Shown: positions 53,688 to 64,000 of the stretch, in pieces
Layout of the letters: every line of letters begins with the position of its first letter
Position numbering within the stretch: the stretch's first letter is position 1
NCBI GenBank assembly: GCA_007994965.1
Contig: VOPW01000001.1
Span: 992,001 to 1,056,000, forward strand
Reading direction: 5' to 3'
Source: Piscinibacter aquaticus
GTDB taxonomy: Bacteria > Pseudomonadota > Gammaproteobacteria > Burkholderiales > Burkholderiaceae_C
DNA length: 64,000 nucleotides
Translations under genes and position numbers: made by a program
The notes under the pieces: generated by a model
What the model was told of the DNA's origin: nothing
Databases searched by the model: none
Seen by the model: the letters and a program-made list of their open reading frames with translations, nothing else

Positions 53688-54476
53688 TCAGGGCCGCTCG
53701 GGCAGGCCCGAGGTGTCGACGAGGTCGCGGTAGGCATGCCAGCTCGCATGCGCGAGCCAGGGCACCACGATCACCAGGCCGAGCATCACGCTGGCCATGC
53801 CCACGAGGGTGAGCGCCATGATCAGCGCCGCCCACAGCGCCATCGGTACCGGGTTGTCCATCACCACGCGCCAACTGGTGAAGACGGCGGCCAGCACGCC
53901 GATCTCGCGATCGAGCAGCAACGGGATCGCGACCACGCTGGAGGCGAAGACCGGCGCGGCGAGCACGCCGCCGAGCGCGAGCCAGATCTCGAACAGATGG
54001 CCTTGTTCGGCGAGCACCACCACGCGCAGGAACTCGACCGGGTTGCGCACCGGCGCCGGCGCGAAGCCGGTGATCAGCGCCGCCGAAGTCATCACCCAGC
54101 CGGTGCCGGCGAAGGCGAGCAGCACGCCGAACATGATCAGCCGGTCATCTCGCGGGCGCCACGCGGCCAGCGCCGTGCGCACGCTGGCCTTGCCGCCGCG
54201 CTGCAGATCGCGACTGACCGCGTAGAGACCGGTGGCCAGGATCGGCGAGACCAGCAGGAAGCCCGAGAACGCGCCGGCCAGCAGCCAGAACTGGTTGCGC
54301 GCCGCCCAGAACAGAACCGCCCCGAAGGCGGCCAGCAGCAGGCCATGCAGCAGGCCGGGCAGCGGCCGGCGCATGAAGTCGCGCCAGCCAGCCACCAGCC
54401 AGCCCAGCGGGCGCAGCACGGGCACGGTGCGGGTGCCGAAGCGGCGTGACTCGACGAGTGCGGGGCTTTCGCGCAT
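53688..54476 (-). CDS. DUF2189 family integral membrane protein
   Basis: 262-residue inner-membrane protein with about six hydrophobic segments (LLHGLLLAAFGAVLFWAARN, WLLAGAFSGFLLVSPILATG, LIMFGVLLAFAGTGWVMTSA, AALIMALTLVGMASVMLGLV). The LLVSPILATGLYAVSRDLQR and VIVVPWLAHASWHAYRDLVD segments are typical of DUF2189. The ORF is intact. It lies 18 bases upstream of the DUF2788 gene, so the three minus-strand genes probably form one transcript. No function is known. Confidence 0.85.
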   Translation of the reverse strand: MRESPALVESRRFGTRTVPVLRPLGWLVAGWRDFMRRPLPGLLHGLLLAAFGAVLFWAARNQFWLLAGAFSGFLLVSPILATGLYAVSRDLQRGGKASVRTALAAWRPRDDRLIMFGVLLAFAGTGWVMTSAALITGFAPAPVRNPVEFLRVVVLAEQGHLFEIWLALGGVLAAPVFASSVVAIPLLLDREIGVLAAVFTSWRVVMDNPVPMALWAALIMALTLVGMASVMLGLVIVVPWLAHASWHAYRDLVDTSGLPERP

Positions 54477-54573
54477 GGGGCGGCAGTCTGCCAGCGAGAC
54501 TGCGCGGCCCGCTTGACCAAGGTCATGCCACGCCGGCGCGTGGTGCGGCGCAGCAAGAATTCGCCGCAGCGGC

Positions 54574-54579
54574 TACAAT
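54574..54579 (+). promoter_or_regulatory. Candidate -10 element of the RNA helicase gene
   Basis: TACAAT matches the sigma-70 -10 consensus in 5 of 6 positions and lies in the 331-base gap 54477-54807. No convincing -35 hexamer sits 16-18 bases upstream. It would give a leader of about 220 nucleotides before the helicase ATG. Confidence 0.4.
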
Positions 54580-54751
54580 CTCGCCCGACGCGCGGTTTGT
54601 GCCGCGCGTTCTCCGTTCATCTCCTTCGACCTCGTTCCGTCTTTCTCTCGTTCGGAACATCCCCACCGCAATGGCTGGGGCACGGTTGGCGGCGATGCCG
54701 TCGCCCAAGAACCTTCCGACGAAGTTTCCCCGCGACCTGATCAGGGCGAGC

Positions 54752-54781
54752 CCGCCGTGGCCCGCCCGGCGGCGTTTTTTT
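54752..54781 (+). terminator. Terminator-like hairpin in the helicase leader (possible attenuator)
   Basis: The stem CCGCCG / CGGCGG (54752-54757 with 54767-54772) is followed by CG and seven T residues, only 26 bases before the helicase start codon and after the candidate promoter. No gene upstream on this strand needs a terminator here, so the structure sits within a leader. Leader autoregulation is common for RNA-remodelling proteins. The rest of the 331-base gap contains no ORF I can support. Confidence 0.5.
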
Positions 54782-54807
54782 GCGCCGTTGCTTCGAGAAA
54801 GACGACG

Positions 54808-56167
<1,360 letters not shown>

Positions 56168-56191
56168 GACGCTGAATGACTTCCAGGTGAA

Positions 56192-57096
56192 TCAGGGCGC
56201 GCCGCGCTGGCGCGTCACCTGCACCTGGACTTCCATCCCCAGGTACGCCTCGGCCGGGCCGATCCAGGTGCCCGACACCGGGGCGGCTGGTGCGGATCGC
56301 GCGCCACGCCGACGCGGATCAGCGTGTTGCCGCCGGTCAGGTTGTTGGTGGGGTCGAACGGCACCCAGCCGGCGCCGGGCAGGTAGGCCTGCAGCCACGC
56401 ATGCGTGCTGCCGGCACCGACCAGCTCGGTGGCGGTGGCCGGGTCGGCCGCATCGAGCGCCGGGTCGTACAGGTAGCCCGAGACGAAGCGCGCCGCCACG
56501 CCGAGCCGGCGTGCGGCCTCGATCATCAGCAGCGCGAAATCGCGGCAGGTGCCGCGTTGCAGCGCCAGCGTCTGCAGTGGCGTCTGCGTGCCTTCCTCGT
56601 CGCGCGCGGCATAGGTGAATGTGTCGCGGATGTGCTGGTTCATCGTCAGCAGCAGTTCGCGCGTGCGCGTCGGGCCATCGGTGCGCAGGAACTGCCGCGC
56701 CCAGGCCGTCAGCTCGCCCTTCGGATCGTCGTGCTGCGGCCGCAGGTAATGCTCGAGGTCGAAACGCTCGTCGACGCCGTAAGCGAACGGGAAGAACTCG
56801 GCCGCCGGATCGAGCGGCAACTCGAGGTTCTGCGAATGCGCATGCTCGATCGTGAAGCTGCAGGCGATGCGCAGTTCCGTCGCCTCGCCCTGCGGCTGCA
56901 CGATGGCAATCGAGTTGGAGTGCGGATCCTGGATCAGCCGCACCGCTGCCTCGGGGCTGACCTGCAGGTCGGTGGCGAGCACGCGCAGGTCATGGCTGTC
57001 GCGCGGGCGGAACATCACGCGGTGCTCGCCGAAGCGCACCGGTTCGCGGTAGCGGTAAATCGTCGTGTGGACGATGTCGTAGCGAACCGGTGCCAT
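56192..57096 (-). CDS. Transglutaminase-like family protein
   Basis: About 300 residues: an N-terminal beta domain (YDIVHTTIYRYREPVRFGEH) typical of bacterial transglutaminase-like proteins, then the core with catalytic Cys in QRGTCRDFALLMIEAARRLG, His in GAGSTHAWLQAYLPGAGW and Asp in VPFDPTNN. The triad is complete, so it may be a peptidase or amidase; its substrate is unknown. A missing G near 56288 (CACCAGGCC expected) shifts the last 30 codons. The start is ATG at 57096, with a GTG one codon earlier. It follows the FKBP gene by 14 bases on the same strand. Confidence 0.87.
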
Positions 57097-57110
57097 CACG
57101 TGGCCCGGGC

Positions 57111-57466
57111 TCAGACGCCCAGGAGCTCCACCTCGAACATCAGCGTGGCATTCGGCGGAATCACGCCGCCCGCGCCGCGCGCGCGCCGTAGCCGAGCTGC
57201 GGCGGGATCACCAGCAGGCGCGTGCCGCCGACCTTCATGCCCTGAACGCCTTCGTCCCAGCCGCGGATCACCATGCCCTGGCCGAGGCCGAACTGGAAGG
57301 GGTCGTTGCGGTCCTTGCTGCTGTCGAACTTGGCGCCCTTGACGCCGTCGTTGTAGAGCCAGCCGGTGTAGTGCACGGTCACGTACTGGCCGGCGCGCGC
57401 CTCGGCGCCGCTGCCGACGGCGGTGTCTTCGTACTGCAAACCGGAGGCGGTGGTGGTCAGGGCCAT
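57111..57466 (-). CDS. FKBP-type peptidyl-prolyl cis-trans isomerase
   Basis: Single-domain cytoplasmic FKBP of about 118 residues. It reads TTASGLQYEDTAVGSGAEAR, YVTVHYTGWLYNDGVKGAKF, FGLGQGMVIRGWDEGVQGMK and RLLVIPPQLGYGAR, the canonical FKBP fold with the active-site aromatic and Asp residues. An indel in the GCGC run near 57175 displaces the last 20 residues, which should read GVIPPNATLMFEVELLGV in the next frame. It starts 37 bases after gluQ. Confidence 0.93.
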
Positions 57467-57503
57467 GATGGGCTTTCGTCGAGTGGTGGAAACAAGCCGC
57501 GCA

Positions 57504-58394
57504 TCATGCCAGCAGGCGCCGCCACGCTTCGGTGGCGCGCCGCAGCCACGTGTCGCGATCGGGGGCATCGGCATGCACCCCGAGCACGGCGCCGGCCTTG
57601 CGCAAGGCGGCCAGCGGGTCGCTCAGATCGAGCGCCGCAGCCCCGTTCTGCTTCGACAGCTTCTCGCCATTGGCGCCGAGCACCAGCGGCGTGTGCAGGT
57701 AGCGCGGCGTCGGCAGGCCGAGCGCGCGCTGCAGCAGGATCTGCCGCGGCGTGTTGTCGGCGAGGTCTTCGCCGCGCACGACATCGGTGATGCCCTGGGC
57801 GGCGTCGTCGACCACCACCGCGATCTGGTAGGCCCAGAGGCCGTCGGCGCGCTTGAGTACGAAGTCGCCCACCGCTTCGCACAGGTGCTGCCGTTGCGTA
57901 CCAAGGCGGCGGTCGCGCCGGGTGATCTCGGGCTCGGTGGCGCAGTCGCCAAACGAGGTGCGCATGCGCATCGCCCGGGCTGCGCGGCCGTCGAGCCCAC
58001 GTCGGCAGGTGCCGGGGTAGACCAGCTCGCCGCCACGCGGCTTCGTGCGGCCCTGCGAGGCCAGCGCCCGCTCGATGTCGCTGCGCGTGCAGGCACAGGG
58101 GTAGGCCCAGCCTGACGCCACCAGTCGATCGAGCGCCAGCTCGTAGGCCTCGCCGCGTGCCGATTGCCATATCGGCGGCTCATCGGGCTGCAGCCCGCAA
58201 GCCGCCAGCTGATCGAGGATCAGCCGGTCCGCGCCGGGCACGCATCGCGGTGTGTCCACATCCTCGATGCGCACCAGCCAGCGCCCGCCGTGCGCGCGGG
58301 CGTCGAGCCACGAGGCGAGTGCGGCGACCAGCGAGCCGGCGTGCAAGGGCCCGGTCGGCGAGGGCGCGAAGCGACCGATGTAGCCGGCGCCCAT
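57504..58394 (-). CDS. gluQ: Glutamyl-Q tRNA(Asp) synthetase
   Basis: Attaches glutamate to the queuosine base of tRNA(Asp). The 296-residue ORF is intact and corresponds to the catalytic half of GluRS without the anticodon-binding domain. The HIGH-like motif is [20 protein letters not shown], the KMSKS-like motif is [10 protein letters not shown], and zinc ligands are CACTRSDIE plus [23 protein letters not shown] and [20 protein letters not shown] also fit the family. It lies 7 bases downstream of the LysR gene; cotranscription is possible. Confidence 0.95.
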   Translation of the reverse strand: MGAGYIGRFAPSPTGPLHAGSLVAALASWLDARAHGGRWLVRIEDVDTPRCVPGADRLILDQLAACGLQPDEPPIWQSARGEAYELALDRLVASGWAYPCACTRSDIERALASQGRTKPRGGELVYPGTCRRGLDGRAARAMRMRTSFGDCATEPEITRRDRRLGTQRQHLCEAVGDFVLKRADGLWAYQIAVVVDDAAQGITDVVRGEDLADNTPRQILLQRALGLPTPRYLHTPLVLGANGEKLSKQNGAAALDLSDPLAALRKAGAVLGVHADAPDRDTWLRRATEAWRRLLA

Positions 58395-58401
58395 CAGGGG
58401 A

Positions 58402-59386
58402 TCAGCCGCCCCACGGCCCGCTGTGCCGCTCCAGCAACGCGCGCCGCGTCGCCGGGCTCTCCAGCTGGTTCAGCCACCACTGCAGCGCCAGACCCATCGG
58501 CAAGCGCTTGAGCTGCTTGCCGCCCAGGCCCGAGCGCCATGCATAGCCCATTTGCGCCGGCTGGCGCGTGCGCTCGACCTGCTTGACGACGAGCCGCCCC
58601 GCCTCGACATGCGGCCGCGCCATCGGCTCCGGGATGTAGCCGCAGCCCATGCAGCGGATCTGCGCCTCGATCTTGGCCTGCGTGCTGCTGACGGTGAGCA
58701 CGTCCTGCCCCGGCAGGATGTTCACGGTGATCGGCGCGAGCCGCTGCGCCGAATCGGCCACCGCCACGGCGCGATGCTTCAGCAGCTCGGTGTCGCTGAT
58801 CGGGCCCTCGTGCGCGGCCAGCGGGTGGTGCGGCGCGACGGCGAAGACGAAGTCGATGTCGCCGAGCAGCGCGAACTCGATGCCCGGCGGTGGCGCCGAA
58901 TGCGTGCCCACGCCGATGGCCAGATCGGCCGGCCGCTGATCAGCGCCTCCCAGGTGCCGGCCAGCACCTCGCTGCGCAGCCGCAGCCGCGTGCCGTGCTC
59001 CACGTTCTGTTCGGCGCAGCGGGCATAGAAGGCTTCGCACAGCTCGAAGATCGTCACCTGGGAAATGATCGCGTCGACCGCCACCGTCAGCTGCGTCTCC
59101 CAGCCGGTGGCCACGCGGCGCACGCGGTTGGCCACCGCGTCCATCTCGGCGAGCAGCCGGCGGCCCTCGTGCAGCAGTTCCTCGCCGGCGGCGGTGAGCT
59201 GGGCTGGCGCGAGCTGCGGTCGAACAGCAGCACGTCGAGCGCGTCCTCGAGCTGGCGCACGTTGTAGGTCAGCGCCGAAGGCACCTTGCCGAGTTCGCGC
59301 GCGGCCGCGGCGAAGCTGCCGGTGCGGGCGATGGTGTCCATCATCGCCAGGGCTTCCGGCGTGAGCACGTTGCGGCGGTCGGTCAT
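58402..59386 (-). CDS. LysR-family transcriptional regulator
   Basis: DNA-binding regulator of about 328 residues. The winged HTH lies in [20 protein letters not shown] to [20 protein letters not shown]. The effector-binding domain has segments [20 protein letters not shown] and [20 protein letters not shown]. Indels near 59204 (CGCCAGGCC expected) and 58940 break the frame. The start was chosen at ATG 59386, since an upstream in-frame ATG at 59422 sits inside an inverted repeat that looks like an operator. It is divergent from pirin, its likely target. Confidence 0.88.
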
Positions 59387-59416
59387 GGCAGGGGCAGACG
59401 GGGCTGAGCGCGAGGC

Positions 59417-59433
59417 GTTCATCTTATTTGAAC
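59417..59433. promoter_or_regulatory. Candidate LysR-type operator
   Basis: The inverted repeat GTTCA-TCTTATT-TGAAC has 5-base perfect arms and contains the T-N11-A pattern of LysR binding sites. It is AT-rich against a GC-rich background and lies in the gap between the divergent LysR and pirin genes. Confidence 0.45.
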
Positions 59434-59527
59434 GGGAGCTTCAAGCCTGGACCGGTGGCATGCGCCCTGCCGGCTCCTACATTGAGCTCATCGATCCACT
59501 CTCCCATCGCATCGAAGGCTCACCGCC

Positions 59528-60250
59528 ATGATCACCCTGCGCAAGTCCTGCGACCGCGGCTATGCCGACCACGGCTGGCTGAAGAGCTTCCACAGCTTTT
59601 CGTTCGCCGACTACTTCGACCCCAAGCACATGGGCTGGGGCAACCTGCGCGTGATCAACGAAGACCGCATCGCCCCGGGCACCGGCTTCGGCACGCACGG
59701 CCACCGCGACATGGAGATCATCAGCTACGTGCTCTCCGGCGAACTGGCGCACCAGGACAGCATGGGCAACGGCACCGCCGGCGGCGCGAACAGCGGCGTC
59801 GTGCGCCCGGGCGACGTGCAGCGCATGAGCGCCGGCCGCGGCGTGCGCCACAGCGAATACAACCACGCCAAGGACGCCACCACGCACTTCCTGCAGATCT
59901 GGATCGAGCCCGACGAGACCGGCGTCGAGCCCAGCTACGAGCAGAAGCGCTTCGAGGCGGCCGACAAGCGCGGCACGCTGCGCCCGGTGGCCAGCCGCGA
60001 CGGCCGCGAAGGCTCGGTGCGCATCCATGCCGATGCGGCGCTGTACGCCGGGTTGTTCGACGGGGCCGAGTCGGCCGAGCTGCCGCTCGACCCGGAGCGC
60101 CGGGGCTACGTGCACGTGGTGCGCGGCGAGCTGAGCGTCAACGGCCAGCCGCTGCGCGGCGGCGATGCAGCGCTACTCGCCGGCGAATCTCGCGTCACCC
60201 TGGCGGGCGGCCGCGATGCCGAGGTGCTGGTGTTCGACCTCGCGGCCTGA
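59528..60250 (+). CDS. Pirin family protein
   Basis: Bicupin protein of 240 residues, intact. The metal-binding signature of the N-terminal cupin runs GFGTHGHRDMEIISYVLSGE with further ligands in AGRGVRHSEYNH. YGDHGW-like (YADHGWLKSFHSFSFADYF) and FLQIWIEPDETGVEPSYEQK are typical of the YhhW-type pirins, some of which cleave quercetin. It is divergent from a LysR regulator and followed 45 bases later by a quinone reductase gene, an arrangement that suggests a response to electrophiles or quinones. Physiological substrate unknown. Confidence 0.93.
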   Translation: MITLRKSCDRGYADHGWLKSFHSFSFADYFDPKHMGWGNLRVINEDRIAPGTGFGTHGHRDMEIISYVLSGELAHQDSMGNGTAGGANSGVVRPGDVQRMSAGRGVRHSEYNHAKDATTHFLQIWIEPDETGVEPSYEQKRFEAADKRGTLRPVASRDGREGSVRIHADAALYAGLFDGAESAELPLDPERRGYVHVVRGELSVNGQPLRGGDAALLAGESRVTLAGGRDAEVLVFDLAA

Positions 60251-60295
60251 TCCCTTCCCCTTTTCCATTTCTGTTCGACAACCGGAGTAGTTGAC

Positions 60296-60850
60296 ATGTC
60301 CAAGATCGTGATCGTCTTCCACAGCGGCTACGGCCACACCCGCAAGGTCGCCGAGGCCGTTGCCCAATCGTCCGGCGGCGCGCTGCTGGCCATCGATGCC
60401 GAGGGCAACCTTCCCGAAAGCGGCTGGGAGCAGCTGCAGGCCGCAAAGACCATCGTCTTCGGCACGCCGACCTACATGGGCGGCCCGAGCTGGCAGTTCA
60501 AGAAGTTTGCCGATGCCTCGTCCAAGGCCCGGTTCACCCAGCAGTGGAAGGACAAGCTGGGCGCGGCCTTCACCAACTCCGCCACGATGAACGGCGACAA
60601 GCTGTCGACGCTGCACTACCTGTTCACGCTGTCGCAGCAGCACGGCATGCTGTGGGTCGGCACCGGCATGATGCCGAGCAATGCCAAGGCTTCGACCCGC
60701 AACGACATCAACTACGTCGGCTCCTCGTCGGGCCTGATGACCACCACGCCGTCCGACGCCTCGCCCGACGAGATGGTCGCCGGCGACATCGCCACCGCGC
60801 AGGCCTTCGGCAAGCGCTTGGCCGAGGTCACTGCCAAGCTGTTCGGCTGA
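60296..60850 (+). CDS. Flavodoxin-family NAD(P)H:quinone oxidoreductase (WrbA-like)
   Basis: 184-residue flavodoxin-fold enzyme, intact. The FMN phosphate loop is FHSGYGHTRKVAEAVAQS, and the isoalloxazine-contacting segments are FGTPTYMGGPSWQFKKFADA and TMNGDKLSTLHYLFTLSQQH. It is related to WrbA but slightly shorter and without the full WrbA signature, so it is left unnamed. It likely reduces quinones by two electrons. The position after pirin under a LysR regulator supports a quinone-stress role. Confidence 0.88.
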   Translation: MSKIVIVFHSGYGHTRKVAEAVAQSSGGALLAIDAEGNLPESGWEQLQAAKTIVFGTPTYMGGPSWQFKKFADASSKARFTQQWKDKLGAAFTNSATMNGDKLSTLHYLFTLSQQHGMLWVGTGMMPSNAKASTRNDINYVGSSSGLMTTTPSDASPDEMVAGDIATAQAFGKRLAEVTAKLFG

Positions 60851-60864
60851 GCGGGCCCGACGCC

Positions 60865-61461
60865 ATGAGCGCGCTGCGCCTGTTGGCACTGTCCGGCAGC
60901 GAGCGCGCCGGCTCGCTGAACCGCCGCCTCCTCGAGGTGGCCGCAACCGCGGCGCGCTCGCGCGGCGCGCAGGTCGATCACCTCGATCTGCGCTCGCTGG
61001 CGCTGCCGCTGTACGACGGCGACCTGGAGAAGGTCTCCGGAGTTCCCGAAGGCGCGCGGCGCCTGCGCGATGCACTGCGCGCGGCCGACGGCATGTTGCT
61101 CGCAGCCCCCGAGTACAACGGCTTTCCGACGCCCTTGCTGATCAACAGCTTCGACTGGCTGTCGCGACTGCAGGCCGAGGGCGATGCGCCCGCCGGCCTG
61201 GCGGGCACGACGGGCAAGCCGCTCGGCCTGTTCAGCGCGTCGCCCGGGCCGATGGGCGGGCTGCGCTCGCTCAACCTCACGCGCCAATACCTGTCGATGA
61301 CGATCGCGATGATGCCGGTGCCGCAGCAGTTTGCGCTGTCGCGCGCCGGCGAGGCCTTCGACGACTCGGGCGCGCTGAAGGATGCGAAGCAGCAGGCCGC
61401 GGTGGAAGCGGTGGTCGCCGCGCTGCTGCGAGTCGCCGGGGCGCTGAAAGCCGCCGGCTGA
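60865..61461 (+). CDS. NADPH-dependent FMN reductase family protein
   Basis: 198 residues, intact. The phosphate-binding loop is LALSGSERAGSLNRRLLEVA, and the second signature is DGMLLAAPEYNGFPTPLLIN, both characteristic of the NADPH-dependent FMN/azo/chromate reductase group. The PEYN segment contacts FMN. It starts 14 bases after the preceding flavoprotein gene, so it is probably in the same transcript. Substrate could be a quinone, chromate or azo compound; sequence alone does not decide. Confidence 0.9.
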   Translation: MSALRLLALSGSERAGSLNRRLLEVAATAARSRGAQVDHLDLRSLALPLYDGDLEKVSGVPEGARRLRDALRAADGMLLAAPEYNGFPTPLLINSFDWLSRLQAEGDAPAGLAGTTGKPLGLFSASPGPMGGLRSLNLTRQYLSMTIAMMPVPQQFALSRAGEAFDDSGALKDAKQQAAVEAVVAALLRVAGALKAAG

Positions 61462-61482
61462 GCCCTTGCTACAGTCGCCGTC

Positions 61483-62202
61483 ATGGAGACGGCGATCAAG
61501 GTGCTGGGGCTGCTGCCCTGGACGGACTGGGTGGCGGTGGCGGTGTTCTTCACCGGCTGGGCCGGCTACGTGATCTTCGCCAAGCGGCGCAGCACCGAGC
61601 GGCCCTCGCTGCTGGACACCACCAACCGCATCCGCCGCGAGTGGATGCTGCAGTCCACCCACCGCGAGGTGCGTGTGGTCGACGGCGTGATCATCCAGAA
61701 CCTGTCGACCAGCCCGTCGTTCTTCGCCTCCACCACCATCCTGATCATCGGCGGCCTGCTCGCCGTGCTCGGCACCACCGAGAAGGCCAGCGAGCTCGTG
61801 CGCGAGATTCCGTTCGCGGCGCGCACCTCGGTGCTGGTCTTCGACCTCAAGGTGGTGCTGATGCTCGGCATCTTCGTGTATGCCTTCTTCCGCTTCACCT
61901 GGTCGATGCGCCAGTACACCTTTGGCGCGCTGCTGGTCGGTGCGATGCCCGAGCGCGACCAGCTGCTGGCCATGGGCGCGGAGGGTGAGGCGCTGCGCCA
62001 ATCGTCGGCCGAGCGCGCCGGCCGCGTGGTGGCGATGGCCGCCGAGACCTTCAACGACGGGCTGCGCGCCTACTACTTCGCCTTCGCGGCGATCGGCTGG
62101 TTCTTCTCGCCGCTGATCTTCGCCCTGGCGACGGCCGGCGTCGTCTGGATCCTCTACCAGCGCGAGTTCCGCTCCGAGGCGCTCGCGGCGCTGAAGGCCT
62201 GA
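61483..62202 (+). CDS. DUF599 family membrane protein
   Basis: 239 residues, intact, with about four hydrophobic segments (WVAVAVFFTGWAGYVIFAKR, FFASTTILIIGGLLAVLGTT, SVLVFDLKVVLMLGIFVYAF, FAAIGWFFSPLIFALATAGV). The MRQYTFGALLVGAMP and AAETFNDGLRAYYFAFAAIG segments match DUF599. Function unknown. It follows the FMN reductase gene by 21 bases and ends 4 bases from the convergent trhO stop. Confidence 0.88.
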   Translation: METAIKVLGLLPWTDWVAVAVFFTGWAGYVIFAKRRSTERPSLLDTTNRIRREWMLQSTHREVRVVDGVIIQNLSTSPSFFASTTILIIGGLLAVLGTTEKASELVREIPFAARTSVLVFDLKVVLMLGIFVYAFFRFTWSMRQYTFGALLVGAMPERDQLLAMGAEGEALRQSSAERAGRVVAMAAETFNDGLRAYYFAFAAIGWFFSPLIFALATAGVVWILYQREFRSEALAALKA

Positions 62203-62206
62203 GCGC

Positions 62207-62939
62207 TCAGGCGGCGGACGGCTGCAGCGCCGCGTCGAGGCGCTCGCGTTCGTCGAACACGAAGCAGCCGCCCTCGAAGTGGCGCCCGCCGGTTTCCTCG
62301 AAGTACTTGAGGATGCCGCCGTCGAGCTGCAGCACCTGCTCGATGCCGGCCTCGCGCAGGAAGATCGCCGCCTTCTCGCAGCGGATGCCGCCGGTGCAGT
62401 AACTCACCACCGTCTTGCCCTGCAGCTGCTCGCGGTGGGCCAGCGCGGCGGCGGGGAAATCGCTGAACTTCGAGATGCGCCAGTCGATCGCGCCGGCGAA
62501 GCGGCCGTGGTCGACCTCGAAGGCATTGCGCGTGTCGAGCGTCACCACCGGGCGCCCGGCGTCGTCGCAGCCGGCATCGAGCCAGCGCGCCAGCGTCTTC
62601 GCATCCACCGCCGGCGCACGGCCGGCCTGCGGGCGGATCGCCGGGTGGTTCATGCGGATGATCTCGCGTTTGAGCTTCACCAGCAGCTTGCCGAACGGAA
62701 CGGTCTGCGACCAGCTCTCCTTCGGCGCCAGTGCGGCGAAGCGCGGGTCTTCTTCCAGCCAGGCCACGAAGCCGCGAATCGCGGCCGCCTCGCCGGCCAG
62801 AAAGAGGTTGATGCCTTCCTCGGCGAGCAGCACGGTCCCCTTCAGGCCCTGCGGCGGCGTGCTCGCGGATGCGCCCGCGCAGCGCGGCGGCATCGGGCAG
62901 TTCGACGAAGCGGTAGGCGGAGATATTCAGCACGTTCAC
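62207..62939 (-). CDS. trhO: tRNA uridine(34) hydroxylase, rhodanese family (TrhO/YceA)
   Basis: Oxygen-dependent hydroxylase that forms 5-hydroxyuridine at tRNA position 34. The N-terminal acylphosphatase-like domain ([20 protein letters not shown]) is followed by the rhodanese domain with [20 protein letters not shown] and the active-site loop [18 protein letters not shown], the signature of this family. The start GTG at 62939 gives [16 protein letters not shown], the conserved N-terminus. An indel in the GCC run near 62865 shifts the frame. About 244 residues. Divergent from dnaE. Confidence 0.92.
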
Positions 62940-62970
62940 GTTGCGGATTGTAGAAACCCGCACTCCTAGA

Positions 62971-64000
62971 ATGCCGCTCATGGACTTCATCCACCTGCGC
63001 ACCCACACCGAGTTCTCCGTCGTCGATGGCACGCTGCGGGTGGACGACATGGTGGGCGCGGCGGCGAAGGACGGCCAGGGCGCGCTGGCGATCACCGATC
63101 TGTCGAACATGTTCGGCGCGGTGAAGTTCTACAGCCAGGGCGCGCAAGAAGGGCGTCAAGCCGATCCTCGGTGCCGACGTGTGGCTGGAGGCCGAGCAGG
63201 GCGAGAAGCAGCCCAGCCGCCTGCTGCTGCTGGCGCAGAGCCGCGACGGCTACCTCAACCTGTGCGAGATCCTCTCCAAGGCCTGGATCGCCAACGAGCA
63301 CCGAGGCCAGGCCTGGGTGAAGTGGGAGTGGCTGGCCGCGCACGGCGGCGGACTGATCGCGCTGTCGGGTGCCGATCTGGGCGCCGTCGGCGTGGCGCTG
63401 CTGGCCGGCGACAAGCCGCGTGCCGCGACGCTGGCGCGGCGCCGGCCGAGCTGTTTCCGAACCGCTTCTACCTCGAGCTGCAGCGCGGCGGTCTGCCCAG
63501 CCACGAGGCGCACGTGCGCGCCGCGGTGCCGCTGGCCGCCGAGCTCGGCCTGCCGGTGGTCGCCACGCACCCGGTGCAGTTCCTGACGCCGGAAGACTTC
63601 GAGGCGCACGAGGCGCGGGTCTGCGTGGCCGAGGGCGAGACGCTGACCAACCCGAAGCGCGTCAAGCGCTTCAGCCGCGAGCAGTATTTCAAGAGCCGCG
63701 CGCAGATGACGGCACTGTTCGCCGACATTCCGTCGGCGCTGGCCAACTCGGTGGAGATCGCGCGGCGCTGCAACCTCGACAAGCTGCTCGGCAAGCCGCA
63801 GCTGCCGAACTTCCCGACGCCGCTGGTCAATGGCGAGCCGATGCCGATGGCCGATTATTTCGGCCAGCAGTCGCACGCCGGGCTGGAAGAGCGCCGGTCC
63901 ATCTCTACCCCGATGCCGCGCAGCGCGACAAGGAGCGCCCGCGCTACGTCGAACGGCTGAATTTCGAGATCGCGACCATCCTGAAGATGGGCTTCCCCGG
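62971..64000 (+). CDS. dnaE: DNA polymerase III alpha subunit, 3'-truncated by window edge
   Basis: Replicative polymerase catalytic subunit; only the N-terminal 340 or so residues are present. The PHP domain opens with FIHLRTHTEFSVVDGTLRVD and continues with AITDLSNMFGAVKFYSQG, ILGADVWLEAEQ, RLLLLAQSRDGYLNLCEILS and VVATHPVQFLTPEDFEAHEA. The final VERLNFEIATILKMGFPG matches the start of the polymerase core. Indels near 63150, 63443 and 63895 break it; the last two are at expected CGCCTGG sites. An in-frame ATG at 62980 is an alternative start. Being essential, it shows that the frameshifts are artefacts. Confidence 0.95.

Overview
The window is GC-rich chromosomal DNA, most likely from a betaproteobacterium of the order Burkholderiales, close to the Rubrivivax/Leptothrix/Methylibium group. 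Three things point there: the order folD - two-component pair - aceE - aceF - lpdA, where lpdA carries its own lipoyl domain; the order FAA hydrolase - maleylacetoacetate isomerase - pgeF - phaCAB; and an intergenic GC-rich element after lpdA of a kind I recall from this group. I see no rRNA, tRNA, CRISPR, insertion sequence or prophage.

Layout. 1-2044: 3' part of cyanophycin synthetase. 2031-4638 (minus): two-subunit molybdenum hydroxylase iorAB. 4753-7336: rmuC and an MFS transporter. 7326-10994 (minus): periplasmic thioredoxin-fold protein, oligopeptidase A, folD. 11059-14216 (minus): FixJ-type response regulator and PAS histidine kinase. 14382-20534: pyruvate dehydrogenase complex. 20610-45894: a complete Lap-type biofilm adhesion system. 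45914-48899: Nudix hydrolase, aromatic ring-cleavage product enzymes, pgeF and a small membrane protein. 49008-52788: polyhydroxybutyrate operon phaCAB. 52843-54476 (minus): three membrane proteins. 54808-56167: RhlE-type RNA helicase with a long leader. 56192-59386 (minus): transglutaminase, FKBP isomerase, gluQ and a LysR regulator. 59528-62202: pirin, two flavoproteins and a DUF599 protein. 62207-62939 (minus): trhO. 62971-64000: 5' part of dnaE.

The most striking system is the 25-kb Lap locus. It holds a giant minus-strand adhesin gene (24928-42121, about 5,700 residues), its type I secretion ABC transporter, membrane-fusion protein and TolC-type outer-membrane protein, a periplasmic LapG-type cysteine protease, and a LapD-type c-di-GMP receptor with degenerate GGDEF and EAL motifs. 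The adhesin N-terminus carries a Pro-Ala-Ala-Gly site of the kind LapG cuts. Together the parts predict c-di-GMP-controlled retention or release of a surface adhesin.

Sequence quality matters for every entry. About 29 of 41 genes, including essential ones (aceE, dnaE), are broken by 1-2 base indels. I read these as sequencing errors and annotate the genes as whole CDSs spanning the frameshifts. About twenty of the breaks I could reconstruct sit inside A/G-CCWGG-C/T sites, the error expected from long-read sequencing of DNA methylated at CCWGG.
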